Source of the DNA: Paenibacillus jilunlii
GTDB taxonomy: Bacteria; Bacillota; Bacilli; Paenibacillales; Paenibacillaceae
Direction: 5' to 3'
Assembly (NCBI RefSeq): GCF_900102965.1
Contig: NZ_FNGM01000001.1
Coordinates: 788,294-852,293, forward strand
Length of the DNA stretch: 64,000 nt
The translations under genes were made by a program, and so were the position numbers. Positions 44,154 through 52,409 of the stretch are shown here, piece after piece. The notes beneath the pieces were generated by a model. It was not told the origin of the DNA, did not search any database, and saw only the letters and a program-made list of their open reading frames with translations. Positions within the stretch are counted from its first letter, which is position 1. Each line of letters begins with the position of its first letter.

Positions 44154-44471
44154 ATGGACAATGATCTGGTGCAATTGTTGCGGAATGTTATTCGGGAAGA
44201 ACTAATCCCCATTAAGGATGAGGTCTCCTCCGTTAAAGATGGGGTATCCTCTGTTAAGGAAGAATTGGAAACCGTCAATGTACGCTTAGACCGGATTGAA
44301 ATAGAGCAGCAGAATATGAAGCAGGACCAAGAACTGATTAAACGTGCTGTGCTGGAAACGAACGAACGTGTGATCAGAATTGAATCCATTCTGGAGAATC
44401 AGCATCGGATTATTGAACTGCTCTCCGCTCGGTCCATTGAGCAGGAAGCTCAGATTAAACGAATTATATAA
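44154..44471 (+). CDS. Coiled-coil hypothetical protein (105 aa)
   Basis: Almost wholly alpha-helical with heptad-like repeats from about residue 15 to 100: EELIPIKDEVSSVKDGVSSV, then VKEELETVNVRLDRIEIEQQ. The repeated SSVK units suggest short internal duplication. There is no signal peptide or Cys. Start ATG 44154 follows AAGGAGCGGGG. Similar small coiled-coil proteins are common in Bacillales; function unknown. Confidence 0.75.
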   Translation: MDNDLVQLLRNVIREELIPIKDEVSSVKDGVSSVKEELETVNVRLDRIEIEQQNMKQDQELIKRAVLETNERVIRIESILENQHRIIELLSARSIEQEAQIKRII

Positions 44472-44867
44472 TAAGTGATTTTTCACCTTTTTTGCCACCT
44501 TTCTGGATTGGGAGGGTGGCATTTCTTATGCCATATGATGCAAACCTGTATAAATGAAGGCTTTGCACATAAAAATCGAGGCTCCCTTTCGGGAGCCTCT
44601 TTCATGGGAGAGGAGAAACCGGACGAAGAGCTTATGGGGAAACGTAAGCCTGCTCCGCGGTTGTCTACGACATTTTGTGATGTCGATAGTTACATGATGT
44701 CCCTGAATGCCCAAACTTATACACGCGAAGCTGGAAAAAATCTGTTAGTCTTTATTTTGACACAGACAGACATTTTTTTATTTCGATAGACAATTGTGGT
44801 ACGATAGGCTTGGACTTGTGCCTTGAACGGCATAACAAACAGAGACATAAGAGCAGGTGAGTGAGCG
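44472..44867. other. Intergenic region with two hairpins and a promoter-like site
   Basis: TTGCCACC/GGGTGGCA (44494-44522) with a short T-run is the terminator of the coiled-coil gene. GAGGCTCCC/GGGAGCCTC plus TTT (about 44579-44602) is a second hairpin, with no gene identified before it. TTGACA at 44757-44762 may be part of the promoter of the rsmD-coaD unit. No gene was recognised. Confidence 0.6.
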
Positions 44868-45476
44868 GTGAGAGTTGTATCGGGAAGTGCAAAGGGGAGG
44901 CCTCTGAAGAGTGTTCCGGGCACCGGGACAAGACCAACTACTGATAAGGTCAAGGAAGCGATGTTCAGCATGATCGGCCCTTATTTTGACGGGGGAGCCG
45001 CACTGGATTTGTTCGCCGGAACAGGAGGGCTTGGGATTGAAGCCTTAAGCAGGGGGATGGATCAGGCCGTTTTTGTGGACATGGAGCAAAAGAGCATTGA
45101 TACGGTGCGTGCGAATCTGAAGGCAGCCAAGGTCGAAGCGCAGGCAGAGGTATACCGCAATGATGCCGGAAGAGCGCTTAGTGCCCTGGAGAAAAGGGGG
45201 CGTTCCTTTGATCTGGTTTTCCTTGATCCTCCATACAGGCTTAAGCACGGGAATGAGCTGATGCTGGCCATGGTGCAAAAGGGTCTGCTCCGTCAGGACG
45301 CTGTGGTTGTGCTGGAGCATGAATCCAGCTATGAATATCCGGAGGTTATTCCGGGATTCCGAAGAACACGGCAGGCTGTATACGGCGAGACGGCAGTGTC
45401 TATTTATAAGTATGAGGCTTCTCCCCAAGAAGATACAGGGAATGCCAAGGAGGGTAATGATGAGTCTGCAGATTAG
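44868..45476 (+). CDS. rsmD: 16S rRNA (guanine966-N2)-methyltransferase
   Basis: A 202-residue SAM methyltransferase that modifies G966 of 16S rRNA in the assembling 30S subunit. It has VSGSAKGRPLKSVPG at the N-terminus, the SAM motif LDLFAGTGGLGIEALSRG and the catalytic DPPY motif (LDPPYRL). The start is GTG 44868. The C-terminal 15 residues (PQEDTGNAKEGND) are a short charged extension. It overlaps coaD by 17 bases, the usual rsmD-coaD pair. Confidence 0.95.
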   Translation: MRVVSGSAKGRPLKSVPGTGTRPTTDKVKEAMFSMIGPYFDGGAALDLFAGTGGLGIEALSRGMDQAVFVDMEQKSIDTVRANLKAAKVEAQAEVYRNDAGRALSALEKRGRSFDLVFLDPPYRLKHGNELMLAMVQKGLLRQDAVVVLEHESSYEYPEVIPGFRRTRQAVYGETAVSIYKYEASPQEDTGNAKEGNDESAD

Positions 45477-45981
45477 AAAAGAACGTGTCGCCATCTATCC
45501 GGGTACTTTTGATCCGGTGACGATGGGACATATGGATATTATTCAACGCGCAGCGAAACAGTTCGACAGACTGATTGTTGCCGTTCTTAACAACTTAAGT
45601 AAAAATCCGTTATTCTCCGTTGAAGAGCGGACTGATTTGCTTCGGCAAGCCACCCAGGACATTCCCAATGTGGAGGTAGACAGCTTCCGTGATCTGCTGG
45701 TCAACTATGTCCGGCAACAGGATGCCCAGGTCATCGTCCGCGGTATCCGGACAGTGACCGATTTTGAATATGAACTGCAGAATGCCTCCATTAACCATAA
45801 TCTGGACCCCGATGCGGAAACCATCTTTATGATGACCAATCCGAAGTACTCCTATCTTAGTTCAAGTGTAGTGAAGGAGATTGCGCATTTCGGCGGGAAC
45901 GTCTCCGATTTTGTGACACCTGAAGTAGAACAGGCAATGAAGCTCAAATTCAAGCGGATGGACGGCGGAGTGAAGCCATAA
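45460..45981 (+). CDS. coaD: Phosphopantetheine adenylyltransferase
   Basis: A 173-residue enzyme that transfers AMP from ATP to 4'-phosphopantetheine, the penultimate step of CoA synthesis. The nucleotidyltransferase motif YPGTFDPVTMGHMDII is N-terminal, with VRGIRTVTDFEYEL and YSYLSSSVVKEIA further on. Start ATG 45460 is chosen, 5 bases after AAGGAGGG; ATG 45457 is an alternative. It overlaps rsmD upstream, and its 3' end overlaps the convergent ylbJ gene by 32 bases. Confidence 0.95.
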   Translation: MSLQIRKERVAIYPGTFDPVTMGHMDIIQRAAKQFDRLIVAVLNNLSKNPLFSVEERTDLLRQATQDIPNVEVDSFRDLLVNYVRQQDAQVIVRGIRTVTDFEYELQNASINHNLDPDAETIFMMTNPKYSYLSSSVVKEIAHFGGNVSDFVTPEVEQAMKLKFKRMDGGVKP

Positions 45982-47182
45982 CATAAACCCCCGCAGATAG
46001 GGATAATAATAAGAAAAGAATCAGGGATTGCAAGCCCAGTACCTGTGGCATATAGCTCCAGACCGTTACGGGGGCAGCAATACCTGGCAGCAGTTGATCT
46101 TTCGGTACTGCGGCAGCAGGCAATACAGCTGTTTGAAGATTCAACAGCGGCTTCCATAACAAGAGAGTGAACAAGAAGGCATAGATTCCGTGCAGCAGCC
46201 GGTTGGCAGCATAGGGCAAAAAACGTACGCCGGCTTGTTTAAGCAGAGTCAGCGCCTGAAGCTGCCCGCATATACCGCTCCAGCCGAGGGCAGCCGACAG
46301 CAAGGCCGCTCTTAGGAGATCTGCAGAACTCATGGAAGGAAGCCCCGATGTTCCGGCGCTAAGCGCATGAGCCCCGAGATGAATCTCCAGCACGCTGGCT
46401 GCCAGTGCCTGGGGAAGCTGCGGGAACATGGAAGCCGTTATGTTGATGACAACGGCAAAAATGATCATATAACCACCGACGATCATCAGGTTCTGGACGG
46501 CAGAACCTACAGACTCTCCGAGCAGTCTGCCGAAGCTGCGCCCGTCCTGTTCACGGGCCTCCACAGCTGCCCGGTAGACGCGTCTTGGCAGGGAGGTTTT
46601 TTTGCGGTTCGCCTCAGCAAGAATAACCATCCCCTTATTCCCGGAGCGTCCCCCGATGAGAGCAGAAGTATAACCGGCGGACAGCCCGGCAAGCCAGTGG
46701 ATGGCCAAAAGCGCATAGCCTGACGCCGGGCTATGCAGAAAAGCTGCACCCACGACGATCAGCAGGGTGACCGGGCTGGCATAATGAGCAAGTGAAGCCA
46801 GTCTTCCGGCTTCCTGATCCGTAATGCCGCCCTGCTTGTGCAGCTGCATAACGGCGCCTGCACCGGCGGGAAAGCCGGCAGTCATTCCAAGGACCAGCGT
46901 CCAGCCGCTGGTGCCGGGCAGACGGAAGATCCGTTTCATCAGCGGCTCCAGCAGCACGCCAAGGCTGTGGACTACTCCCGAGGCCGCAAGCATTTCAGAG
47001 AGTATCAGAAAAGGCAGCAGGGCCGGAAAAACAAGAGTCCACCAGAGCTTGAGGCCTTGCAATGAGGCTGCGAAGGAGGACTCCGGCGCAGACACGATTG
47101 CGGCCGCCAGCAGGATGGCTGCAGTTCCGCCGACAAATGGAGCAGCACCTGAGGTTATCCGGTGTATTTTAATGTTATTCAT
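45950..47182 (-). CDS. ylbJ: Sporulation integral membrane protein YlbJ
   Basis: A 410-residue polytopic membrane protein of the nucleoside-transporter-gate-like family. Typical YlbJ segments are LKLWWTLVFPALLPFLILSE, MTAGFPAGAGAVMQLHKQGG and ASLAHYASPVTLLIVVG. In B. subtilis it is a sigma-E-dependent protein needed for late spore development. Start ATG 47182 lies downstream of AGAGG; the in-frame GTG 47194 overlaps that site. Its 3' end overlaps coaD. Confidence 0.9.
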   Translation of the reverse strand: MNNIKIHRITSGAAPFVGGTAAILLAAAIVSAPESSFAASLQGLKLWWTLVFPALLPFLILSEMLAASGVVHSLGVLLEPLMKRIFRLPGTSGWTLVLGMTAGFPAGAGAVMQLHKQGGITDQEAGRLASLAHYASPVTLLIVVGAAFLHSPASGYALLAIHWLAGLSAGYTSALIGGRSGNKGMVILAEANRKKTSLPRRVYRAAVEAREQDGRSFGRLLGESVGSAVQNLMIVGGYMIIFAVVINITASMFPQLPQALAASVLEIHLGAHALSAGTSGLPSMSSADLLRAALLSAALGWSGICGQLQALTLLKQAGVRFLPYAANRLLHGIYAFLFTLLLWKPLLNLQTAVLPAAAVPKDQLLPGIAAPVTVWSYMPQVLGLQSLILFLLLSLSAGVYVMASLRRPSA

Positions 47183-47338
47183 TTTGAGCTTCACCTCTTC
47201 ATAGCTTAGGACATGGGCTAAGGACTGTTATCATCAATTTATGCGGAGAAGACAACCGTCATGCCTTGGCCCTAAGGGCAGCTTTTACAAGATCATTCCA
47301 ATGGATAGCCAAGTGCTGTGGGAAAGAAGGGAAAAGCA

Positions 47339-48376
47339 GTGAGGCAACAGAAACGCCGGGTAGGATACCGTGCCACAGCCTACTTATTCACATTTGTAGT
47401 AATTCTCTATGTTGCTGTATTTATGAATACACCTTATATCGTTTATCAGCCGGGAAGCGCCTCCGAGGTTGCGCCGATGATTCACGTTCAGAACGCAGAC
47501 AGGGATGAAAAAGGCACTTTTATGATGACTACCGTTTCTGCCAGCTATGCGAATGTTGCGCTTCTCATTGCCTCTGTATTCAATTCGAATTCGGAGGTGG
47601 TCCGGAAGGAAACGCGGCTGGGAGATAAGACGGAACAGGAGTATGCAGCCGAGCAAGTATACTATATGAACAGCTCACAGTCCTTTGCCGTACAGGCTGC
47701 TTATCATGCTGCTAATATCCCTTATAAAGATGTTGTGGACTATTTGTATGTATTCTCGGTACCTGCAACGGGTAACCGGGAGCAGTTCAGACCAGGCGAC
47801 AAAATAATCAGTGTAGAGGGGCAGACTATCCCTGATCCGGATGCTTTATCCGCTCTTTTGTCCCGCCGGAAGATAGGTGACCCGGTAGATGTTCTGCTGC
47901 AGCGGGAAGGCAAGGAAGTGAAGGAAAAGGTTAAGCTGGTTGAGGTCAAAAATCAGGAGACGGGAGCGGTGAAGCCGGGTCTCGGGGTTGTGATTGGAGC
48001 CGTGCAGAAGGTAAAGCCCGAAGTGGAAGGGAAGACGGTAAGCTTTGTGGATACGGATGTCGGCGGGCCTTCCGCGGGGCTGATGTTCACCATGGAAATT
48101 TATAATCAATTAACTCCGGGTGACCTGACCAAAGGGCACCGCGTTGCGGGTACAGGCACTATTGAGGCCGATGGCAGCGTAGGTGCTATTGGCGGCGTTA
48201 AACACAAGATTGTCGCAGCAGACCGGAAAGGGGCGGAGATTTTTTTCGTGCCTGTCAAAAACTATGATGAAGCCAGGGCTAAGGCTGATCAAATAGGCAC
48301 AGACATGAAGCTTGTCCCGGTCTCAACCCTTGCCGAGGCGCTCAAATATATGCAGGAGCTGCCGGTCAAATCCTGA
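47339..48376 (+). CDS. ylbL: YlbL-type membrane serine protease (PDZ plus Lon-like)
   Basis: About 345 residues: one N-terminal transmembrane helix (AYLFTFVVILYVAVFM), a PDZ domain (about 115-200; FRPGDKIISVEGQ) and a Lon-type protease domain. The dyad is Ser in DVGGPSAGLMF and Lys in GAIGGVKHKIVAA. The family includes SepM, which processes signal peptides, and B. subtilis YlbL, linked to removal of a division inhibitor after DNA damage. GTG 47339 with AGAAGGG is preferred to GTG 47318. The 3' end overlaps tmcAL by 11 bases. Confidence 0.9.
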   Translation: MRQQKRRVGYRATAYLFTFVVILYVAVFMNTPYIVYQPGSASEVAPMIHVQNADRDEKGTFMMTTVSASYANVALLIASVFNSNSEVVRKETRLGDKTEQEYAAEQVYYMNSSQSFAVQAAYHAANIPYKDVVDYLYVFSVPATGNREQFRPGDKIISVEGQTIPDPDALSALLSRRKIGDPVDVLLQREGKEVKEKVKLVEVKNQETGAVKPGLGVVIGAVQKVKPEVEGKTVSFVDTDVGGPSAGLMFTMEIYNQLTPGDLTKGHRVAGTGTIEADGSVGAIGGVKHKIVAADRKGAEIFFVPVKNYDEARAKADQIGTDMKLVPVSTLAEALKYMQELPVKS

Positions 48377-49604
48377 CGGGCGGCTCCAAATAGTCCCGAT
48401 AAAGATCGGCACGCGATGGGTTGACGAATGCACCGGCATAGGCTGCTGCTGCCTGCAGATCTCTTTCCAGCATAGGATGAGAGAACTGTGCCGGACTGGT
48501 CAAGACAGGCCACGCGGCGCTGAGCTTCATCTGCTTCAGCAGCTGCCGTCCGCTTTCCCGGAAGCCTAGGATCCTGATGTAGCCGGGACCCTGAGCAAGC
48601 GCGGCCGGCGCCATTTCTTGTTTGCTGTGATTCAGCAAAGCATGGATCAGCAGACGCTGCAGCCTGGTGCGGGTATAGCGCTTGCTTTTCAGCGCTTCCA
48701 GCAGCCCCGACACCGTAAAGTGCGGGAGACCGGGCAGTACCCGCAGCAGCCGGTTTTCCAGGCCTTCGTTCATATCCTGCAGGCTGTGCAGCTCGGCGGC
48801 TGTCCGGGTGGCGAGCAGGTGGCGGAGTGGAATCCGGAAGCTTTCCAGATTCAGCGGGCCTCTGCCTGCCGCATGCTCTCTTTCCAGGATGGACATGCTA
48901 TAATCCGGCATGTACGCGGCAGGCGATCCGCCTTCTGACAGCAGCCGGCGGATGGCCGTGGCACTGGCAATCGGCGACCCGCTCTGCAGCGGGTCGTGAA
49001 AGCCTGCGCCGATCCGCGGCGCAGTAAGGGGTCTGATCTTGCTGCCGAGCCGCCGCAGCGCGATCAGATAGTGCAGGCCGAGGCTGTTGTTCGGCTGGCG
49101 CAACAGCCCGGCGGCACCCGGGCGTCTCTCCTCTTCCGGGAGAGACGCTTCCCAGGCAGACGCCGCAGCTGCGCTGTATGCGGCGGGGAAGCTCTTCCCT
49201 AGCGCCATGCGGCGGCGGATCTCGCCCTGCAGCGCGCTGCTCTCATCGGCCAGAAATTCGGCCATCGGCTGCAGCGCGCTGAGCGTCCCTGCTTCGGAGC
49301 CGAAGCACAAGCTGTCCACGACCCCGGTCGCTTCCAGCAGTGCTACTGCTCCGAAGGCGAACCACTCCGCCGGCTGGACGGCATACGCCACCGGCAGCTC
49401 AATCACGACGTCGGCGCCCATATGCAGCGCCATCTCCGTGCGGGCCTGCTTGCTCACCGCCGCCGGTTCGCCGCGCTGGGTGAACGGACCGCTCATAATG
49501 ACAATCGAGCGGTCCGCGCCGGACAACCTCTTGGCCTCTGCGAAGTGGTGGACATGCCCGTTATGTAAAGGGTTGTACTCTGCAATAATACCGACCGTAG
49601 TCAA
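48366..49604 (-). CDS. tmcAL: tRNA(Met) cytidine acetate ligase (YlbM)
   Basis: A 412-residue enzyme that forms N4-acetylcytidine at C34 of elongator tRNA-Met from acetate and ATP. The nucleotidyltransferase-like GIIAEYNPLHNGHVHHFAEA (HxGH) is at the N-terminus, followed by VIMSGPFTQRGEPA and IELPVAYAVQPAEWFAFG, all standard in this family. It converges with ylbL and is divergent from yceD-rpmF. Confidence 0.93.
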   Translation of the reverse strand: MTTVGIIAEYNPLHNGHVHHFAEAKRLSGADRSIVIMSGPFTQRGEPAAVSKQARTEMALHMGADVVIELPVAYAVQPAEWFAFGAVALLEATGVVDSLCFGSEAGTLSALQPMAEFLADESSALQGEIRRRMALGKSFPAAYSAAAASAWEASLPEEERRPGAAGLLRQPNNSLGLHYLIALRRLGSKIRPLTAPRIGAGFHDPLQSGSPIASATAIRRLLSEGGSPAAYMPDYSMSILEREHAAGRGPLNLESFRIPLRHLLATRTAAELHSLQDMNEGLENRLLRVLPGLPHFTVSGLLEALKSKRYTRTRLQRLLIHALLNHSKQEMAPAALAQGPGYIRILGFRESGRQLLKQMKLSAAWPVLTSPAQFSHPMLERDLQAAAAYAGAFVNPSRADLYRDYLEPPVRI

Positions 49605-49696
49605 TGTAGCTTCACTCCGATTCTGGACTAATTAGAAATCCTTTTAGCTATATCATAAATTGTCCGGAACCCTGAAACAATATAAAGGGAAAATGG

Positions 49697-49726
49697 TTGA
49701 CAAAGTTCGGTAATAATAGGTATAAT
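49697..49726 (+). promoter_or_regulatory. Sigma-A-type promoter of yceD-rpmF
   Basis: TTGACA (49697-49702) and TATAAT (49721-49726), both perfect, with 18-bp spacing, about 28 bp before the yceD start codon. Confidence 0.85.
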
Positions 49727-49753
49727 AAATTTTGTTTGTTTGGAGTGATGATG

Positions 49754-50275
49754 ATGAAGATTCACTTTCGCAAATTAGCTAATGCCGACGAGCCTCTGCA
49801 CATTCAGGAAACGCTGGATGTCAGTGAACTTGTCAAAGGGCGAAAGGATATACTTGCTGTTGCGCCGCTCTCAGTGGACCTTAAAGCGCTGCCCGCGGAC
49901 ACCGATTGTGTGAACGTGGTGGGGAAATTGAATGGGAATGTGGATATGTTATGTGCACGTTGCCTAAGTGAGGTTAACAGTAAATTGAACATTCCTTTTG
50001 CTGAGACTTTCAAATGGCTTAAGCAGCCGCTTCTTCCCGAAGATGAAGATGAGGAACTCATTTACATCGAGGATGAGATTGTGGATCTTGTCCCGTTTGT
50101 GGAAGAAAACTTCGTACTGCACTTGCCGGATTCGGTATTGTGCAAGGCAGACTGTCTTGGTCTTTGTCAGAAATGCGGACAAAATTTGAACGAAGGCACC
50201 TGCAGTTGCGACAACACAGTGATCGATCCTCGACTTGCTGCGTTGAAAGGATTCTTTACCAAGCAAGATGACTAA
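49754..50275 (+). CDS. DUF177 (YceD family) protein
   Basis: A 173-residue protein of the YceD/DUF177 family, always next to rpmF and linked to 23S rRNA accumulation and ribosome assembly. It has the family pattern of paired cysteines: CARCLSEV in the middle and CKADCLGLCQKCGQNLNEGTC near the C-terminus, a probable zinc site. Start ATG 49754 lies 8 bases after GGAG; two more ATGs precede it (49748, 49751). It is cotranscribed with rpmF. Confidence 0.92.
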   Translation: MKIHFRKLANADEPLHIQETLDVSELVKGRKDILAVAPLSVDLKALPADTDCVNVVGKLNGNVDMLCARCLSEVNSKLNIPFAETFKWLKQPLLPEDEDEELIYIEDEIVDLVPFVEENFVLHLPDSVLCKADCLGLCQKCGQNLNEGTCSCDNTVIDPRLAALKGFFTKQDD

Positions 50276-50328
50276 GAACAAATCCCGAGTGATAACGGGT
50301 TACAACAGAATTAGGAGGTGTAACACAA

Positions 50329-50502
50329 ATGGCAGTACCTCAACGGAGAACGTCCAAAACACGCCGTGACAAACGCCGCACCCACTTCAAACTGGTGGTG
50401 CCGGGCATGGTGAAATGCGAACAATGCGGAGAACTGAAACTGGCTCACCACGTATGCAAAGTTTGCGGAACTTACAAAGCTAGAGAAATCATCAAACAAT
50501 AG
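50329..50502 (+). CDS. rpmF: 50S ribosomal protein L32
   Basis: A 57-residue protein: [20 protein letters not shown] followed by a zinc ribbon with CEQC and CKVC. This is the Cys4 (C+) form of L32, which needs zinc. Start ATG 50329 follows GGAGGTG. It sits 53 bp after yceD and is followed by a terminator. Confidence 0.97.
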   Translation: MAVPQRRTSKTRRDKRRTHFKLVVPGMVKCEQCGELKLAHHVCKVCGTYKAREIIKQ

Positions 50503-50514
50503 TTTGATTACAAA

Positions 50515-50552
50515 AGTAGCACTTCATCTGTTGGTGAGGTGCTATTTTTTTG
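50515..50552 (+). terminator. Terminator after rpmF
   Basis: TAGCACTTCATC pairs with GGTGAGGTGCTA, followed by TTTTTTT. Confidence 0.9.
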
Positions 50553-50626
50553 CGTGAAGGATAGTTCCACAGGCCTGCTTGGAAGTCAACGCTTTATTTT
50601 TGGTGCGGCATGCTTTATACTACATA

Positions 50627-50643
50627 TTAGTACCTGGTTCTAA
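50627..50643. promoter_or_regulatory. FapR operator
   Basis: TTAGTACCTGGTTCTAA matches the FapR operator consensus TTAGTACCTRKTACTAA with one or two deviations. It lies just after a TATACT -10-like hexamer (50616-50621), so bound FapR would block transcription of its own operon until malonyl-CoA or malonyl-ACP accumulates. Confidence 0.85.
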
Positions 50644-50672
50644 TTATTTATAATCTTTATAGCTATGACGAC

Positions 50673-50703
50673 AGCGGCCATTCCCAAGGCCGAATGCTTT
50701 TTT
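50673..50703 (+). terminator. Hairpin plus T-run in the fapR leader
   Basis: CGGCC/GGCCG (50675-50692), or alternatively CATTC/GAATG, followed by TTTTTT at 50698-50703. It lies between the promoter and fapR and could attenuate read-through, but the stem is short. Confidence 0.3.
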
Positions 50704-50839
50704 CAAAATATAAGGATCTGTGTAGGGTTCACTCTATAACTCCCCTTATATTTATCGCAGAAACGGATGCCGTCCTTTTCATGGGCGTTGAAGCCGTTTC
50801 CGCTTGGCATGTGCCAGGAGGTGAGCCGCCATAGAGCGG

Positions 50840-51436
50840 ATGTCCAAGAAAGAGCGTCAGCAGCAGCTGCTGCAGATAATAGATGGCAATCCCTTTGTAA
50901 CTGACCGGGAACTGACCCGGCAGCTCAAAGTGAGCATACAGACGATCCGGCTGGACCGGATGGAGCTGGGGATTCCCGAGCTGCGCGAGCGGATGAAGCA
51001 GATGGCAGAGCACTCTTATGATCAGGTGCGTTCCTTGCCCGCAGATGAAGTAGTCGGCGATATTGTAGACCTGCAGCTGGACCGCAGCGGGATTTCCATA
51101 TTCGAAATTCGTGAGGAGCATGTATTCTCCAGAAACGGGATCGCACGTGGACATTATGTGTTCGCCCAAGCCAATTCACTGGCGGTTGCTACCATCAATG
51201 CCGAGATTGCCCTGACGGCTTCAGCCGATATCCGGTTTGTCCGCATGGTACGGTTAGGCGAGAAATGTATTGCCAAAGCCCAGGTGCGTTCGCTGGCAGG
51301 CCGGAACGGCAAAGCCGAGGTGGACGTATTTACCTATGTCGGAGAAGAATTGGTTTTTCAGGGCCATTTCGTAGTGTACCGGTCCGCAATTGAAGAATAC
51401 AGCGAAGGGGGAAACCGCAGTGCTGATCGCCATTGA
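50840..51436 (+). CDS. fapR: Fatty-acid and phospholipid biosynthesis repressor FapR
   Basis: A 198-residue regulator: N-terminal DeoR-like helix-turn-helix (VTDRELTRQLKVSIQTIRLD) joined to a hot-dog-fold effector domain. HVFSRNGIARGHYVFAQANS contributes to malonyl-CoA/ACP binding. It represses fap-operon genes and is released by malonyl-CoA. ATG 50840 is 16 bases from AGGAGGTG (50816-50823), while an in-frame ATA at 50831 is 7 bases away and an in-frame stop lies before it; the true start is uncertain. It overlaps plsX by 17 bases. Confidence 0.93.
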   Translation: MSKKERQQQLLQIIDGNPFVTDRELTRQLKVSIQTIRLDRMELGIPELRERMKQMAEHSYDQVRSLPADEVVGDIVDLQLDRSGISIFEIREEHVFSRNGIARGHYVFAQANSLAVATINAEIALTASADIRFVRMVRLGEKCIAKAQVRSLAGRNGKAEVDVFTYVGEELVFQGHFVVYRSAIEEYSEGGNRSADRH

Positions 51437-52409
51437 TGCAATGGGCGGGGACAACGCTCCTGAATGCAATGTAGAGGGTGCTTTGTCCGCAGCTGCAGAG
51501 TGGAGTGACACGCAGATTGTGCTCGTCGGGGATGAAGCCAGACTAGAGCCGCTGCTGATAAATAAGCCGGCCAACTTGACCATTCGTCACGCGGGGGAGG
51601 TCATCGGTTCGGATGAAGAGCCGGTAAAGGCGGTCCGCCGCAAAAAGGATTCGTCGATGGTGGTTGCCGGGCGCATGGTGCGCGAAGGCGAAGCGGATGC
51701 CATGATTTCGTCCGGGAACACTGGAGCCCTAATGACAACGGGGCTGCTGGTTGTGGGAAGAATGCAGGGGATCGAACGCCCTGCTCTTGCCCCCATGATT
51801 CCGACGCTGGATGAGGTGGGGGTCCTGGCGCTGGATTTGGGCGCGAACATGGATGCCAAGCCGCAGCACCTGGTGCAATATGCGCTAATGGGCAGCATCT
51901 ACCGCAGCCAGGTTCATGGAATTGCGAAGCCGCGCGTGGGCCTGCTGAATGTGGGCACAGAGCCGGGCAAAGGCAATGAGCTGACGAAGGAAACTTACCC
52001 GCTGCTTGAAGCGCTGCAGGGCATTCATTTTGTCGGCAATGTGGAAGCGCGCGATGTCCTCACAGGCGGCTGCGATGTGCTTGTCTGCGACGGCTTTGCC
52101 GGGAACATACTATTGAAGACGCTGGAAGGTACAGCGGGTGCGATGTTCTCGCTGCTCAAGGAACAATTCAGCAAGTCGCTCAAGACGAAGCTGGGCGCGG
52201 CAATCCTCATGCCGGAGCTCAGAGGCCTTAAGGGTAAAATGGATTACAAGGAGCATGGCGGAGCTCCGTTGCTAGGCTTAAGCGGGCTGGTAGTGAAGGG
52301 CCATGGCTCTTCTGACGGCAATGCGGTGAAGAATGCGGTCAGACAGGCCCGGATTGCTTTGCAAGCGGATTTGGTAGCCAGCATATCGAAGGAAATCAGC
52401 GGGAAGTGA
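51420..52409 (+). CDS. plsX: Phosphate acyltransferase PlsX
   Basis: A 329-residue enzyme that makes acyl-phosphate from acyl-ACP, feeding PlsY in phospholipid synthesis. It has LIAIDAMGGDNAPECNVEGA at the N-terminus, ISSGNTGALMTTGLLVVGRM and GNILLKTLEGTAGAMFSLLK. The start is GTG 51420 with GGGGG upstream, inside the fapR 3' end. It precedes fabH with a 4-base overlap. Confidence 0.95.
   Translation: MLIAIDAMGGDNAPECNVEGALSAAAEWSDTQIVLVGDEARLEPLLINKPANLTIRHAGEVIGSDEEPVKAVRRKKDSSMVVAGRMVREGEADAMISSGNTGALMTTGLLVVGRMQGIERPALAPMIPTLDEVGVLALDLGANMDAKPQHLVQYALMGSIYRSQVHGIAKPRVGLLNVGTEPGKGNELTKETYPLLEALQGIHFVGNVEARDVLTGGCDVLVCDGFAGNILLKTLEGTAGAMFSLLKEQFSKSLKTKLGAAILMPELRGLKGKMDYKEHGGAPLLGLSGLVVKGHGSSDGNAVKNAVRQARIALQADLVASISKEISGK

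Noticed and set aside
44577..44603. GAGGCTCCC hairpin considered as the terminator of a small gene
   Set aside because: No convincing gene precedes it and the T-run is only three bases.
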